NCBI RefSeq assembly: GCF_002557795.1
Contig: NZ_CP023777.1
Span: 434,001 to 498,000, forward strand
Source of the DNA: Chitinophaga caeni
GTDB lineage: Bacteria > Bacteroidota > Bacteroidia > Chitinophagales > Chitinophagaceae
Direction: 5' to 3'
DNA length: 64,000 bases
In this document: in pieces, positions 54,807 to 63,727 of the stretch
Layout of the letters: each line of letters begins with the position of its first letter
Numbering within the stretch: position 1 is the first letter of the stretch
The notes under the pieces: model-generated
What the model saw: only the letters and a program-made list of their open reading frames with translations
What the model was told of the DNA's origin: nothing
The model's database searches: none
Translations under genes and position numbers: made by a program

Positions 54807-56153
54807 ATGCAACGAAGAGACTTCATAAAAAACAGTGCAATCGCCGGGGCTGGTGCTGCCGGGATGACGATCCTGAACTTCCCAGTTTTCGGCAAGAACG
54901 CACCCAGCAATAAAATCGTACTTGGCGTAATGGGTGTAAACTCCCGCGGAAACTGGCTGGCACAGGTAGCCAGCAAGCTACCGGGCGCTGAGATAGGCTA
55001 TATCTGCGATGTGGAAGATGGTGCCATCAAGAAAGGACTTGATGCCGTAGCTAAATCGCAATCGAAAAAGCCTACCGTAATAAAAGATATCCGGAAGTTG
55101 GTAACGGTAAAAGATGTAGACGCCATCATGATCGCATCTCCGGATCATTGGCATGCACCGGCAGCCATCATGGCTTGCGCCGCGGGAAAACACGTTTACG
55201 TGGAAAAGCCATGCAGCCATAATGCCGCTGAAGGCGAAATGCTCGTTGCAGCTGCAAAGAAATATAACCGTTTCGTACAAATGGGCAACCAAAGGCGCTC
55301 CTGGGTAAACATTAACCAGGCCGTAAAGGAAGTTCGCGATCAAAATATACTTGGTAAAGTTTACTACGCCCGCGGATGGTACGCTAATAACCGCGGACCT
55401 ATCGGGGTTGGTAAGAAAGTTGCAGTTCCAACTACCTTGGATTGGAACCTTTGGCAAGGTCCTGCACCGAGAAAGGATTTCCTGGATAACATCGTTCATT
55501 ATAATTGGCATTGGAGATGGCATTGGGGCACCTCAGAAACCTGCAATAATGCCACGCATGAATTAGATTGCATGCGGTGGTTCCTCGATGTGCAATTCCC
55601 CACCAAGGTCACTTCCGCAGGTGGTCGTTATGCATATAGCGGTGATGATTGGGAAACCCCGGATACCCAAACGCTGAACTTCGAATTTGACGGCGGGAAA
55701 TCTATTTCCTGGGAAGGACGAAGCTGCAATGCTTTCAAATTAGAAGGCAGTGGCCGTGGCTTCGCATTATTCGGTGAAAATGGTAGCCTTTATAATAACG
55801 GTGGCGACGGCATTAAAATTTACGATGCTAAGGGTAAATTAGTTCGTGAAATCAAGCAAGCCGGCGCTAGTGAAAATCAAAACGTGGTTAATACCGTGAG
55901 TCCTGCCGGTGAGCAAAGCGATGCCATCCATATCCAGAATTTCTTGGAAACTATCCGTGGTAAAGCGAGCTTAAATTCACCTGTTACCGAGGGACATAAA
56001 AGCACCATGCTTTGTCACCTAGGTAATATTGCCCAAAGAAGCGGTAGCATTTTAGAATGCGATCCCAGTAACGGGCACATCCTAAATAACGATGAAGCTG
56101 CCAAGTTATACTGGGGAAGGGAATACGAGAACGGATGGGCGCCTAAAGTATAA
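54807..56153 (+). CDS. Tat-exported Gfo/Idh/MocA oxidoreductase
   Basis: 448 residues. The start MQRRDFIKNSAIAGAGAAGMTIL is a Tat signal (RRDFIK). Rossmann domain: KIVLGVMGVNSRGNWLAQVA, GYICDVEDG, DAIMIASPDHWHAPAAI, HVYVEKPCSHNAAEGE. C-terminal domain: HYNWHWRWHWGTSETCNNATHELD (His-rich active-site loop) and the end YWGREYENGWAPKV. Tat export fits with a bound NAD cofactor, as in glucose-fructose oxidoreductase. It probably makes keto-sugars in the periplasm. Monocistronic with a strong terminator and a LacI-type operator upstream. Confidence 0.93.
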   Translation: MQRRDFIKNSAIAGAGAAGMTILNFPVFGKNAPSNKIVLGVMGVNSRGNWLAQVASKLPGAEIGYICDVEDGAIKKGLDAVAKSQSKKPTVIKDIRKLVTVKDVDAIMIASPDHWHAPAAIMACAAGKHVYVEKPCSHNAAEGEMLVAAAKKYNRFVQMGNQRRSWVNINQAVKEVRDQNILGKVYYARGWYANNRGPIGVGKKVAVPTTLDWNLWQGPAPRKDFLDNIVHYNWHWRWHWGTSETCNNATHELDCMRWFLDVQFPTKVTSAGGRYAYSGDDWETPDTQTLNFEFDGGKSISWEGRSCNAFKLEGSGRGFALFGENGSLYNNGGDGIKIYDAKGKLVREIKQAGASENQNVVNTVSPAGEQSDAIHIQNFLETIRGKASLNSPVTEGHKSTMLCHLGNIAQRSGSILECDPSNGHILNNDEAAKLYWGREYENGWAPKV

Positions 56154-56210
56154 CATATCAATTATAATGATCCCATATAACCGCTACAGGTTGTAGCGTA
56201 TTAATATATA

Positions 56211-56250
56211 GAGATCGCAAGAAGTTTACCTTACTTGCGATCTCTTTTTT
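56211..56250 (+). terminator. Terminator of the Tat-exported oxidoreductase
   Basis: An 11-bp stem GAGATCGCAAG / CTTGCGATCTC with a 12-nt loop and T7. A smaller CGCTAC / GTAGCG hairpin precedes it at 56182-56198. Confidence 0.92.
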
Positions 56251-56262
56251 TAACTATAACAT

Positions 56263-58050
56263 TTATCTGTTTTGACCATCAGCCCATTTATCCATCTTCC
56301 TTTCCAAGACCGACAGCGGTAGGCAACCATCCAGTAATAGGGCATCGTGGAAAGCAGCAATAGAAAATTTGTCACCGAGCATTTGCTGGTACTTGTGCTT
56401 TAGCTCCAGTATCTTCAATTCACCGATTTTATAAGATAATGCTTGCGCAGGGATAGCCATGTAACGTTCAATTTCGGCAGTGGCTTCCTGTTCGGAGATT
56501 GGCTCATTTTGCATCATGTAAAAAATGGCTTGTTCCCTAGTCCAACCTTTATGATGCATTCCAACATCAACAACTAAGCGTATGGCCCTGTGCATTTCAT
56601 CCGTAAGGCGGCCGAAATACATGTAAGGATTCGTATATAAGCCCAGGTCTTTACCTAGTCCTTCACAATACAAAGCATACCCTTCACCGTAGGCGCCTAT
56701 CCAGCTAAACCTGCGAATCTTTGGAAGGTTCGTATTCTCTTGTTGTAAAGAAATCTGGAAATGATGCCCCGGTATTGCTTCATGTAAAAAGAGGCATTCC
56801 ATCCCGGTATAACTAAATTCCTTGGCGTTTAAAATCGGCACATAAAATATGCCGGGGCGGGAACCGTCAGCGCTCCCCTGGATATACTCTGCGCTTGCAG
56901 AAGCCGCGCGGAAGGCTTCGGTTTGCCTCACCTCGAAAGGTGTTTTGGGAATCCTGCCGTACATTTCTTTCACCTTGGGCATAATCTTATGTTCTATCGA
57001 CTTAAAAGAATCGATAATAGCACCCGGTGTTTCAAATATTTTAAACTGCGGGTCCGTTTTTATGAACTGGAAGAAAGACGATAAATCATCGCGGTACCCT
57101 ACTTGATTCTTGACCTTCTCCATCTCCGAGCGGATCCTGGCAACCTCTTGCTGTCCCGTAGCAAAAATTTCATCGGGGCTTTGATCGGTCGTAGTCCAGT
57201 ATTTTATCAAGAATTTATAATAAGCCTTGCCACCGGGTACATCCTCAATACCGGAAGATTTCCTCGCCGCCGGTAAATAATCATGTTGTAAGAAATCCGC
57301 GAGCTTTCCATATGCCGGGACAACATAAGTTTCGATCGCCTCCTTGTAACGTTTAGCCAAGGCCATTTTTTCATCATCATCTAGCTTGGAAGGCAAACTA
57401 GCCAAGGGTGCATAAAAAATATTACTAGCCGAATCTTTTGTGGCCAAGCTTTTTAGCTGCGGGATCGTTTTTACGACCAATGCCCTAGGTTGAACATACC
57501 CCGTTTTCATACCGGTTTGCATATTGGCAATCGCCGTATCTACCCATACTTGGAACAGCCGCATCCTGGAGATAAAATTATCATAGTCCTGCACCGTTTT
57601 AAACGGCTGTGCACTGGAGCCGGAACCGAGTTGCGGAAAACTTAAGATCAGCCCTGTAAATTGTTGCACGGGCATCAGGTTGTCATGAAATGTAAGACCT
57701 TCTCGCCCGGTAGATAATTCGCGCTGTAATACTTCGTAGCTGAGCTTATCATTATCAGTACAACCGGTTGTGTCGATAGTTTCAAGTTTCTGCTGGTAAA
57801 CCGCGTAAATAGAATCTAATTTTTCACGGAAGCCCGCGCTGATATCAAGTGTAAGTTGATCATTATAACGGTCATCGCTGTTGAAAGTAGCATCGACAGG
57901 AAATAGCTTAACCTTTTCCTCGTAATACTGATCGAGTAATTTTTGCAGCTCGGCAGAAGCGCCGGTCGATTCCGCCGGGGTAGACTTGGGTTGACAGGCT
58001 TGAAATACAAGACCTAAGAGTAGCACAGGATAGCGTAGTTTCAAATACAT
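56263..58050 (-). CDS. DUF885-family lipoprotein, putative metallopeptidase
   Basis: 595 residues from MYLKLRYPVLLLGLVFQACQPKS (lipobox FQAC); start chosen at 58050 to place the signal peptide first, though the frame is open to 58110. The zinc motif of the family is HEAIPGHHFQ, with the second half FSWIGAYGEGYALYCEGLGKDLG carrying the downstream Glu. Ends LLLDGCLPLSVLERKMDKW. DUF885 proteins are predicted periplasmic carboxypeptidases. Monocistronic. Confidence 0.92.
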   Translation of the reverse strand: MYLKLRYPVLLLGLVFQACQPKSTPAESTGASAELQKLLDQYYEEKVKLFPVDATFNSDDRYNDQLTLDISAGFREKLDSIYAVYQQKLETIDTTGCTDNDKLSYEVLQRELSTGREGLTFHDNLMPVQQFTGLILSFPQLGSGSSAQPFKTVQDYDNFISRMRLFQVWVDTAIANMQTGMKTGYVQPRALVVKTIPQLKSLATKDSASNIFYAPLASLPSKLDDDEKMALAKRYKEAIETYVVPAYGKLADFLQHDYLPAARKSSGIEDVPGGKAYYKFLIKYWTTTDQSPDEIFATGQQEVARIRSEMEKVKNQVGYRDDLSSFFQFIKTDPQFKIFETPGAIIDSFKSIEHKIMPKVKEMYGRIPKTPFEVRQTEAFRAASASAEYIQGSADGSRPGIFYVPILNAKEFSYTGMECLFLHEAIPGHHFQISLQQENTNLPKIRRFSWIGAYGEGYALYCEGLGKDLGLYTNPYMYFGRLTDEMHRAIRLVVDVGMHHKGWTREQAIFYMMQNEPISEQEATAEIERYMAIPAQALSYKIGELKILELKHKYQQMLGDKFSIAAFHDALLLDGCLPLSVLERKMDKWADGQNR

Positions 58051-58200
58051 AAAGTATGGATTTAGGAATGAAGTTATAGAAAATCCGGGGTATATAAGTG
58101 GAACTGACATTAAGACAAATTTCTCAAGTGAGACTTAACATTGTATGGTTAGCATAATTAATTCAGCTATTTTTTCCCTGACCTTTTTCAACAGCAATTA

Positions 58201-58235
58201 TTCTCATAATGAAAAAATAATTCTCATTATGAGAA
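58201..58235. promoter_or_regulatory. Tandem palindromic operator
   Basis: TTCTCATAATGAA at 58201 and the perfect palindrome TTCTCATTATGAGAA at 58221-58235, with starts 20 bp apart (about two helical turns). It lies 150 nt before the DUF885 start and 470 nt before the sigma-factor gene. The surrounding gap (58051-58705) is very AT-rich and holds no other supported feature. Confidence 0.5.
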
Positions 58236-58705
58236 ATAGAAGTTGCAAAATAAAAGTTCAATTCCACATAATAAAAATAATTACAAACTATTATATCATA
58301 TAAAAAAACTATTTAAATATATTGTTAAATTACAAACTAAGTACCAGTTAGGCTTCCAAATTCTTCACTAACGTCAATAGTTAAGATATTAATAATATAT
58401 TAAACACTCAATACAATATTGTTCTGAAAAAAATCCAAATAACGGTAATGAATAATAACGTAAAAATTAAAACCGTTATTTCTAACTTTACGTTAATAAT
58501 ATTAAGTCTAAAACAAGGAATCGCCTGTTTTCAACTTTGCGAGGGGGGTGAATACATCAATCAAAGTCAACATAATCATGGAGCCGGGGTCGAGTTTTGC
58601 TATGTATAATCACGTAACCTAATTGTAGGGGATTGAATCATCGTCTAACGCCTACCCATTTGCCAAAGAATAACAAAACAGGTATTCGTAAAGCCTTTCT
58701 TTAAC

Positions 58706-59257
58706 ATGGAGGTACAAGATCAACTAATATTCCTACAGAAATTGCAGGACGGGGATCTACAGGCTTTCGAGCAATTGTACCGGGACACCCGTGCATGGCT
58801 CGTGGTCGTTGCAATTACGATCGTGAAAGAGGAAGCTATCGCCGAAGAAATCGTACAGGACTTCTTCATTAATTGCTGGAAGGAACAAACTTTTACCGGG
58901 ACAACTTTTACGAGGCTCGAAGCTCTTAAAGCCTATCTTCATAGGTATATCAAGAATGTAAGCCTCAACGTTTACAGGAAGGAAAGCACCCGCAAAAAAA
59001 GAATTGCCGAAATAATGATACCGGAAGATCATGTACTACAAAATGATCTATTGGAGCCGGAAGAATTAACCAACCGGATTTCTAGCGCCCTGGACAGCCT
59101 TACACCCAGGGAACAAACTTCCTTCGTACTCGCCTACATCCACCAAAAAACCAGGCGCGAGATCGCCTCGCAAATGCAGGTGAGTGAGAATACGGTAAAG
59201 ACACAATTAAGAATTGCCCTCAAGAAAATGCGGGAAGTATTAAATCTTACAAATTGA
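58706..59257 (+). CDS. ECF RNA polymerase sigma-70 factor (Bacteroides-expansion type)
   Basis: 183 residues. Region 2 at about 22-90 (DLQAFEQLYRDTRAWLVVVAITIVKEEAIAEEIVQDFFINCWKE). Region 4 at 125-178 (ISSALDSLTPREQTSFVLAYIHQKTRREIASQMQVSENTVKTQLRIALKKMREVL). Next to a FecR anti-sigma gene, 41 nt apart, the standard surface-signalling pair. It would normally control an outer-membrane SusC/D-type receptor. Confidence 0.94.
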   Translation: MEVQDQLIFLQKLQDGDLQAFEQLYRDTRAWLVVVAITIVKEEAIAEEIVQDFFINCWKEQTFTGTTFTRLEALKAYLHRYIKNVSLNVYRKESTRKKRIAEIMIPEDHVLQNDLLEPEELTNRISSALDSLTPREQTSFVLAYIHQKTRREIASQMQVSENTVKTQLRIALKKMREVLNLTN

Positions 59258-59298
59258 ACTGCTAATATCATAACTAGGCCGTTCACAACAATATCAAT

Positions 59299-60459
59299 AT
59301 GAATTGGGAGCCAGAACATATTCACCAACTCATGACCGAGAAATTGGCAGGCACCATCAGCGCACCGCAGGAACAATACCTCGATGAGCTGATCGAGAAT
59401 GATGCCGTTGCCAGGGAAAAGTGGGAAGAAATATCCAAACCCTTCAAAACGGAAGATATCAACAACCGTTTCGAAAGGTTTAGTGCAAAAAACCACCCGA
59501 TCGATTTTGCCAGTATCATCCCCGGCGAAAAAAAGGGAAAGCGCAATATCATCAAACCGGTTATCATTACTACCGCCAGTATTGCGGCCTGTATCGCTAT
59601 CGTCTTCTTTTTGTTGAACCCTAACCGGAACAATTCAATGATTTTCAGCAATTCCGAAACTTGGAATGATACAGCGGCTTACACGCAATTAAAATTATCC
59701 AACGGCGATATCATTAACCTCGGTATGGATACCGGCCTCGTAGCCGTGGGAAGTAGCAAGATGAATAATTTAAACCGTACTTTAAGCTACCATGTAAATG
59801 AAGATCTACCCGCGGGTATCAGTACCCTGATGGTACCTATAGGCTTAAACTACAAGATCACCCTCAGCGATGGAACCGAAGTTTGGCTCAATTCGCAGAC
59901 ACGCATGCAGTTTCCCTTTAAATTTAACAGCAAACAACGGGAGGTAGCCATTCACGGCGAAGCCTACCTAAAAGTAACGCGGGATGCGAAACACCCATTC
60001 ATAGTACATCTCGATGATAAGCGCGTGGAAGTATTAGGTACAGAGTTTAACGTCAATGATTATAACAAGGATAAAGTTGCCGTCTCATTGGTAAACGGTT
60101 CCGTAAAAATGCATACCGCCGATGCATCCATAGTGTTGCAGCCGGGCAAACAAGTAACCGTTACGCCCGGGGAAAAGTCCGCTTTAAAACAAGAACCTTT
60201 CGATGCAAAGAAAGTATTGGGATGGCGCGATGGCATATATTATTTTGATAATGCCAGGCTGGAAGAAATTTGCAAGGTACTGCCCAGGTGGTACGGCATA
60301 ACGGTGGTGATGGATAACAATACGATCGCCGGTACGCTCTTTAGCGGTACAGTGGACCGAAATCAAAAGATCGATATATTCTTGGAAAATCTTAGTTTAA
60401 CAGCCGGCGTTCAATCTTATTTTGATAGCAAAGGAATATTGCATTTCAAAGAATCATGA
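59299..60459 (+). CDS. FecR-family anti-sigma factor
   Basis: 386 residues. N-terminal cytoplasmic part 1-80, one membrane helix 84-107 (IIKPVIITTASIAACIAIVFFLL), then the FecR domain (IGLNYKITLSDGTEVWLNSQTRMQFPFKFNSKQREVAIHGEAYLKVTRDAKHPFIVH) and the C-terminal DUF4974 region (YFDNARLEEICKVLPRWYGITVVMDNN). Holds its cognate sigma factor until a receptor signals. No TonB-dependent receptor follows; a terminator does. Confidence 0.94.
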   Translation: MNWEPEHIHQLMTEKLAGTISAPQEQYLDELIENDAVAREKWEEISKPFKTEDINNRFERFSAKNHPIDFASIIPGEKKGKRNIIKPVIITTASIAACIAIVFFLLNPNRNNSMIFSNSETWNDTAAYTQLKLSNGDIINLGMDTGLVAVGSSKMNNLNRTLSYHVNEDLPAGISTLMVPIGLNYKITLSDGTEVWLNSQTRMQFPFKFNSKQREVAIHGEAYLKVTRDAKHPFIVHLDDKRVEVLGTEFNVNDYNKDKVAVSLVNGSVKMHTADASIVLQPGKQVTVTPGEKSALKQEPFDAKKVLGWRDGIYYFDNARLEEICKVLPRWYGITVVMDNNTIAGTLFSGTVDRNQKIDIFLENLSLTAGVQSYFDSKGILHFKES

Positions 60460-60643
60460 CAAAATTTTATCGTGCTCAACAGAATTATTTTTAAAATAAA
60501 TTATGGATATGTCAAATTATTTCGCTAATATAGCAAATAGAACATTCGTCTAATTATCTACATACATCAATCAAGTCATTATTCATCCGATTATCCCCTG
60601 ATTCTCAGACTTGATACAATGCACTCGAAAGTGCAAAAGTCAT

Positions 60644-60669
60644 TCCCGGGCAAATGCCCGGGATTTTTT
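60644..60669 (+). terminator. Terminator of the sigma/FecR pair
   Basis: Stem CCCGGGC / GCCCGGG with an AAAT loop and T6. A small GCACT / AGTGC hairpin precedes it at 60621-60634. Confidence 0.92.
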
Positions 60670-60791
60670 GTTACCAACAATTACTGCTTCCCTGGCGTAA
60701 CACGACTGCCTTACTTGGATGCACACGGTAAACAATCCACCACTGAATACCCAATTATGAAACTCTCATTCTCATTTCGAAAATTTCAGCT

Positions 60792-60818
60792 TCAATAACA
60801 AACGATTAACAAAATAAT
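60792..60818 (+). promoter_or_regulatory. Conserved upstream element B of the orphan family
   Basis: TCAATAACAAACG plus ATTAACAAAATAAT, 88 nt before the start at 60906; near-copy of 34788-34813. Confidence 0.55.
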
Positions 60819-60905
60819 GTCGATAATTTCATTTATTTACAGTCGCCTTGGAAACCGGTTATACCATATCAACAATGCAATTACAATCAACCAAAATTAA
60901 GACCC

Positions 60906-61367
60906 ATGTATTTTGAAATCGACAACCGCGTATTTGGACGGCATCCAACTCATTCTAAGAAGCTCCCTTACGACTGGAAAGACTGGGTGATACCTACCGC
61001 AGCATCGATAGACTTTTATTATGAACACCTGAATCAATGGCTGATACAAAAGATCAGGCATAAAGACGGTTGGGTGAAATCGTTTTATTGCTATATCTCC
61101 AACCCGATGGTTTTAACAGCGATCAACGATCAATCATACCTTGCCCAATGTTATATTCACCGTGGCCCTATCCTTGCAGAGCATTATAAATTAGATTATA
61201 AAGGCCTGTATTTAAAAGAAGGAACTACTATAGACACCTACCTTCCTTACAAGGGAATCAGGTTAAATATGCGCCAGGGATTTTATGCCATCAAATGGAT
61301 AGAGCGACCTCTTGATTGCCCTGCATATCCACAATATTACCTGGATAGTTTCTTCCGGAGGATATAA
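60906..61367 (+). CDS. Hypothetical protein of the orphan family, member B
   Basis: 153 residues, aromatic- and charge-rich, no signal peptide. Shares the family pattern with 34896 and 61797: YEHLNQWLIQ, a DGWVKSFYCYISNP strand, YLAQCYIHRGP, LYLKEGT, YLPYKGIRLNMRQGFYAIKWIERP. No named family. Related gene C lies 430 nt further on with the same strand. Confidence 0.68.
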   Translation: MYFEIDNRVFGRHPTHSKKLPYDWKDWVIPTAASIDFYYEHLNQWLIQKIRHKDGWVKSFYCYISNPMVLTAINDQSYLAQCYIHRGPILAEHYKLDYKGLYLKEGTTIDTYLPYKGIRLNMRQGFYAIKWIERPLDCPAYPQYYLDSFFRRI

Positions 61368-61796
61368 AAAAAATATTACAAATGCGATCGATTTCAATTT
61401 TTCAAATGACCTTCCAGTAAACTTTACCGGATTGATCCACGTCTTACAAAATTGTAAGTCGATATAAAATTTTTTTGCTACAATTCAATATCTATAAGGC
61501 TTACATAGCTTTATAAAAACTGTCGTGTTCAAATAATTCATCCAATAAAACCGATTCTTTAAAAGAGGAAAATAGTTTTATCGAAAAAAGATTAAGAACC
61601 CGGCACAATACTATGTTTATCAATTAATTAATTTTTTTGAAAAAGTCATTAACAATTTAGTTTTCAAAAAAGTGACGCTATTATAATCAATTTACCTACA
61701 TTTGCAAGCAGAGTTTTTAACCCTAAAACTCCCTGGTAATTACGTTACTGATAACCTAGTTTAAGATCGTTTATTTTTAAATTTCAATCATTAAAA
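61368..61796. other. Intergenic region upstream of 61797 with -7 element
   Basis: TACATTTG at 61697-61704 (plus strand), 93 nt before the start, is a full TAnnTTTG match; the -33 is not clear. A TTAACAATTTAGTTTTCA block near 61649-61666 resembles the upstream elements of members A and B. No gene supported. Confidence 0.5.
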
Positions 61797-62258
61797 ATGA
61801 TCTTCTTAATCACAAAACCTTCCATGCCTTCTTACAAGTTTATTAACACCAATAAAATCCCGGAAGAACGACTCGATTGGGTAACCGGCAATCCTTTCCA
61901 TACCAACTACGTAAAAATCGAGTCGCATGAATGGATGATCTTGGGTCACCGGCATGGAAAATACCGGGTGTGGACTTTCCGTTTCAGGATTAGTACTACT
62001 ACGGAGCTAAAATTTTGGAACATCATGCCCTTCCATGCACAGGTAGTTATATACAAGGGAGTACTCCGTGTAAGGCACCGCCGTATACCCGGGGAATTGG
62101 AATTAAGAAATGATATGTTCGAAGGATATATTCCCAATACGGGTATCTCTATTTGCCTGCAAGCCGGTGAACATATCGTGAAGATGTTGGAATATCCTAA
62201 TGGCCTGGATGAGCGCTTTACCAGGCAAGAGCTCGGTGAGATTTTTAGTGAATGCTAA
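61797..62258 (+). CDS. Hypothetical protein of the orphan family, member C
   Basis: 153 residues. Family pattern: YVKIESHEWMILG, RVWTFRFRISTTTELKF, HAQVVIYKGVLRV, LELRNDMFEGYIPNTGISICLQAGEHIVKMLEYP. Basic overall. Start at MIFLITKPSMP. The N-terminus MIFL is also that of member A (MIFLVKNN). Function unknown. Confidence 0.68.
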   Translation: MIFLITKPSMPSYKFINTNKIPEERLDWVTGNPFHTNYVKIESHEWMILGHRHGKYRVWTFRFRISTTTELKFWNIMPFHAQVVIYKGVLRVRHRRIPGELELRNDMFEGYIPNTGISICLQAGEHIVKMLEYPNGLDERFTRQELGEIFSEC

Positions 62259-62379
62259 GCAGGAGGGCTGAACACACAGGTAGATGAATCATGCTGCAAA
62301 ACTTGTTATTCAAATTCTCAAAATAACAATCAGACTTTCACGAAAGGAGATAATATTTTTAGCATCTATGCCTTGAAGA

Positions 62380-62673
62380 TTATTTTTTACCTCTTGACCG
62401 GGTTTTCTTAATACTAGGGTTATTGGCTTCAATAATCTTTAGCAACAACGCGTTAAACACAAGGAAGTGCTCGTAAAGTTCCGGATCTTCCTTGTATCTC
62501 GATTTAATTATCTCCAACATAAAGCTGATCTCTACTTGGTATTCCTTCAGCCAAGCATGATAGGTATAAGTAGTAATGCCGGCGTCTTTGCATACCTGCT
62601 TTACGGAGCTGCCTTGTACCCTTTGCTCGATTAATGCGAGGGTTTTGTCTATGGAATAATACTTTTTCTGCAT
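62380..62673 (-). CDS. Orphan helix-turn-helix protein, IS3 OrfA-like
   Basis: 97 residues. The N-terminal half, ALIEQRVQGSSVKQVCKDAGITTYTYHAWLKEYQ, is the homeodomain-like HTH found in IS3-type transposase OrfA proteins. The C-terminal half is a helical, coiled-coil-like segment (FMLEIIKSRYKEDPELYEHFLVFNALLLKIIEAN). No OrfB, DDE domain or terminal inverted repeats flank it. Either a relic or a domesticated regulator; Bacteroidota have many such solitary genes. Confidence 0.65.
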   Translation of the reverse strand: MQKKYYSIDKTLALIEQRVQGSSVKQVCKDAGITTYTYHAWLKEYQVEISFMLEIIKSRYKEDPELYEHFLVFNALLLKIIEANNPSIKKTRSRGKK

Positions 62674-63208
62674 GAATTAAAGGTACGGAAGAATAACCGT
62701 GCATGATAAAAAAAATCAACCTTATCGATTGATTCGCAATAATTTGCAATTAACTTTTCAGATTTAAATTTCTTATTAAAATCAGCTCTCACTATCCCTA
62801 TAAACCCTCGACCACATTGCTTTTACACCAAATCATTACTTGAGAGTATAATTTTTGATATGAAAATCACACTATCAATTCAACAGGATAATTTTTTTTT
62901 CAGCCTCTCTCATTTTAACAGGTTAACAATCAATTTAAAACTCCTTTTCAAAAAAAATATATATATGCTTCTTTGAAACTGCAATTTAAAAGCACCCAAG
63001 CATCTTAATTTAGTGATTGTAACCGCAAGGGGTTATATGAACCAATGCCCGGAGTTGATATTGTTTTATTGACGTTAACCAAAGAAAGGATGTATGATTT
63101 TATCTTGTAAGATTCGGGGAGTAAAAATAATCATCCATCATTGATGGATACTAATCATAGTTGGCACCAGGTCGGCAAAATGAATTTCCCAAATCTAATT
63201 AGTTAATT
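62674..63208. other. Intergenic region with leader block and palindrome
   Basis: AT-rich. A leader block starts AACCAATGCC at 63040 and continues CGTTAACCAAAGAAAGGA at 63073-63090; a near-copy lies before 63728. A perfect palindrome ATCCATCA-T-TGATGGAT spans 63133-63149. No gene supported. Confidence 0.5.
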
Positions 63209-63559
63209 ATGAAAACGATCAAAAATAGCATAGGGGTTGTCCTTGCACTTTTTGCGGTTGGCGGTAGTATTGCGATTGGGGCAGAGAACAGGGCTATTAC
63301 ACCGATAGAAGGCTGTTTTGTCGCTCATGGATTACAAACTCCACTGGATCCTGGATGGGTACCACCAACAAATCCATATGAACAGCAGTTCCAAGAAATC
63401 GTTCCAGCGGTTACTATAATTGACATACAAGTCCCAATAGTGATTTCTGAACCTGATTTCCAATGTCCTAATCCGCAGCAAACCGTTTGTTGCTATGAGA
63501 TTGAGGAAACCACCCCTGGTGTATTTCAAATAGTACGGGTATACTACAAACAAGACTGA
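63209..63559 (+). CDS. Small exported protein, tandem paralogue 1
   Basis: 116 residues. Signal peptide MKTIKNSIGVVLALFAVGGSIAIGA, then an IEGCF motif, a Pro-rich region and Cys-rich FQCPNPQQTVCCYEIEET. Its architecture resembles the small exported DUF6520-like proteins of Bacteroidota, but a firm match is not claimed. A related gene follows at 63728. Confidence 0.68.
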   Translation: MKTIKNSIGVVLALFAVGGSIAIGAENRAITPIEGCFVAHGLQTPLDPGWVPPTNPYEQQFQEIVPAVTIIDIQVPIVISEPDFQCPNPQQTVCCYEIEETTPGVFQIVRVYYKQD

Positions 63560-63727
63560 TATTATAAATTATAAATAACAACTGTAACCTAAAAGCATTG
63601 AGTCCTGGTAATTTTGATTTCAAAACCCGGAGTAAATAACTAAAACCAATGCCAGGAAATAAAACAATAAATCATTGTCGTTAACCAAGGAAGGACTCAT
63701 GATTCTATCACTTAAAAATTCACTATC

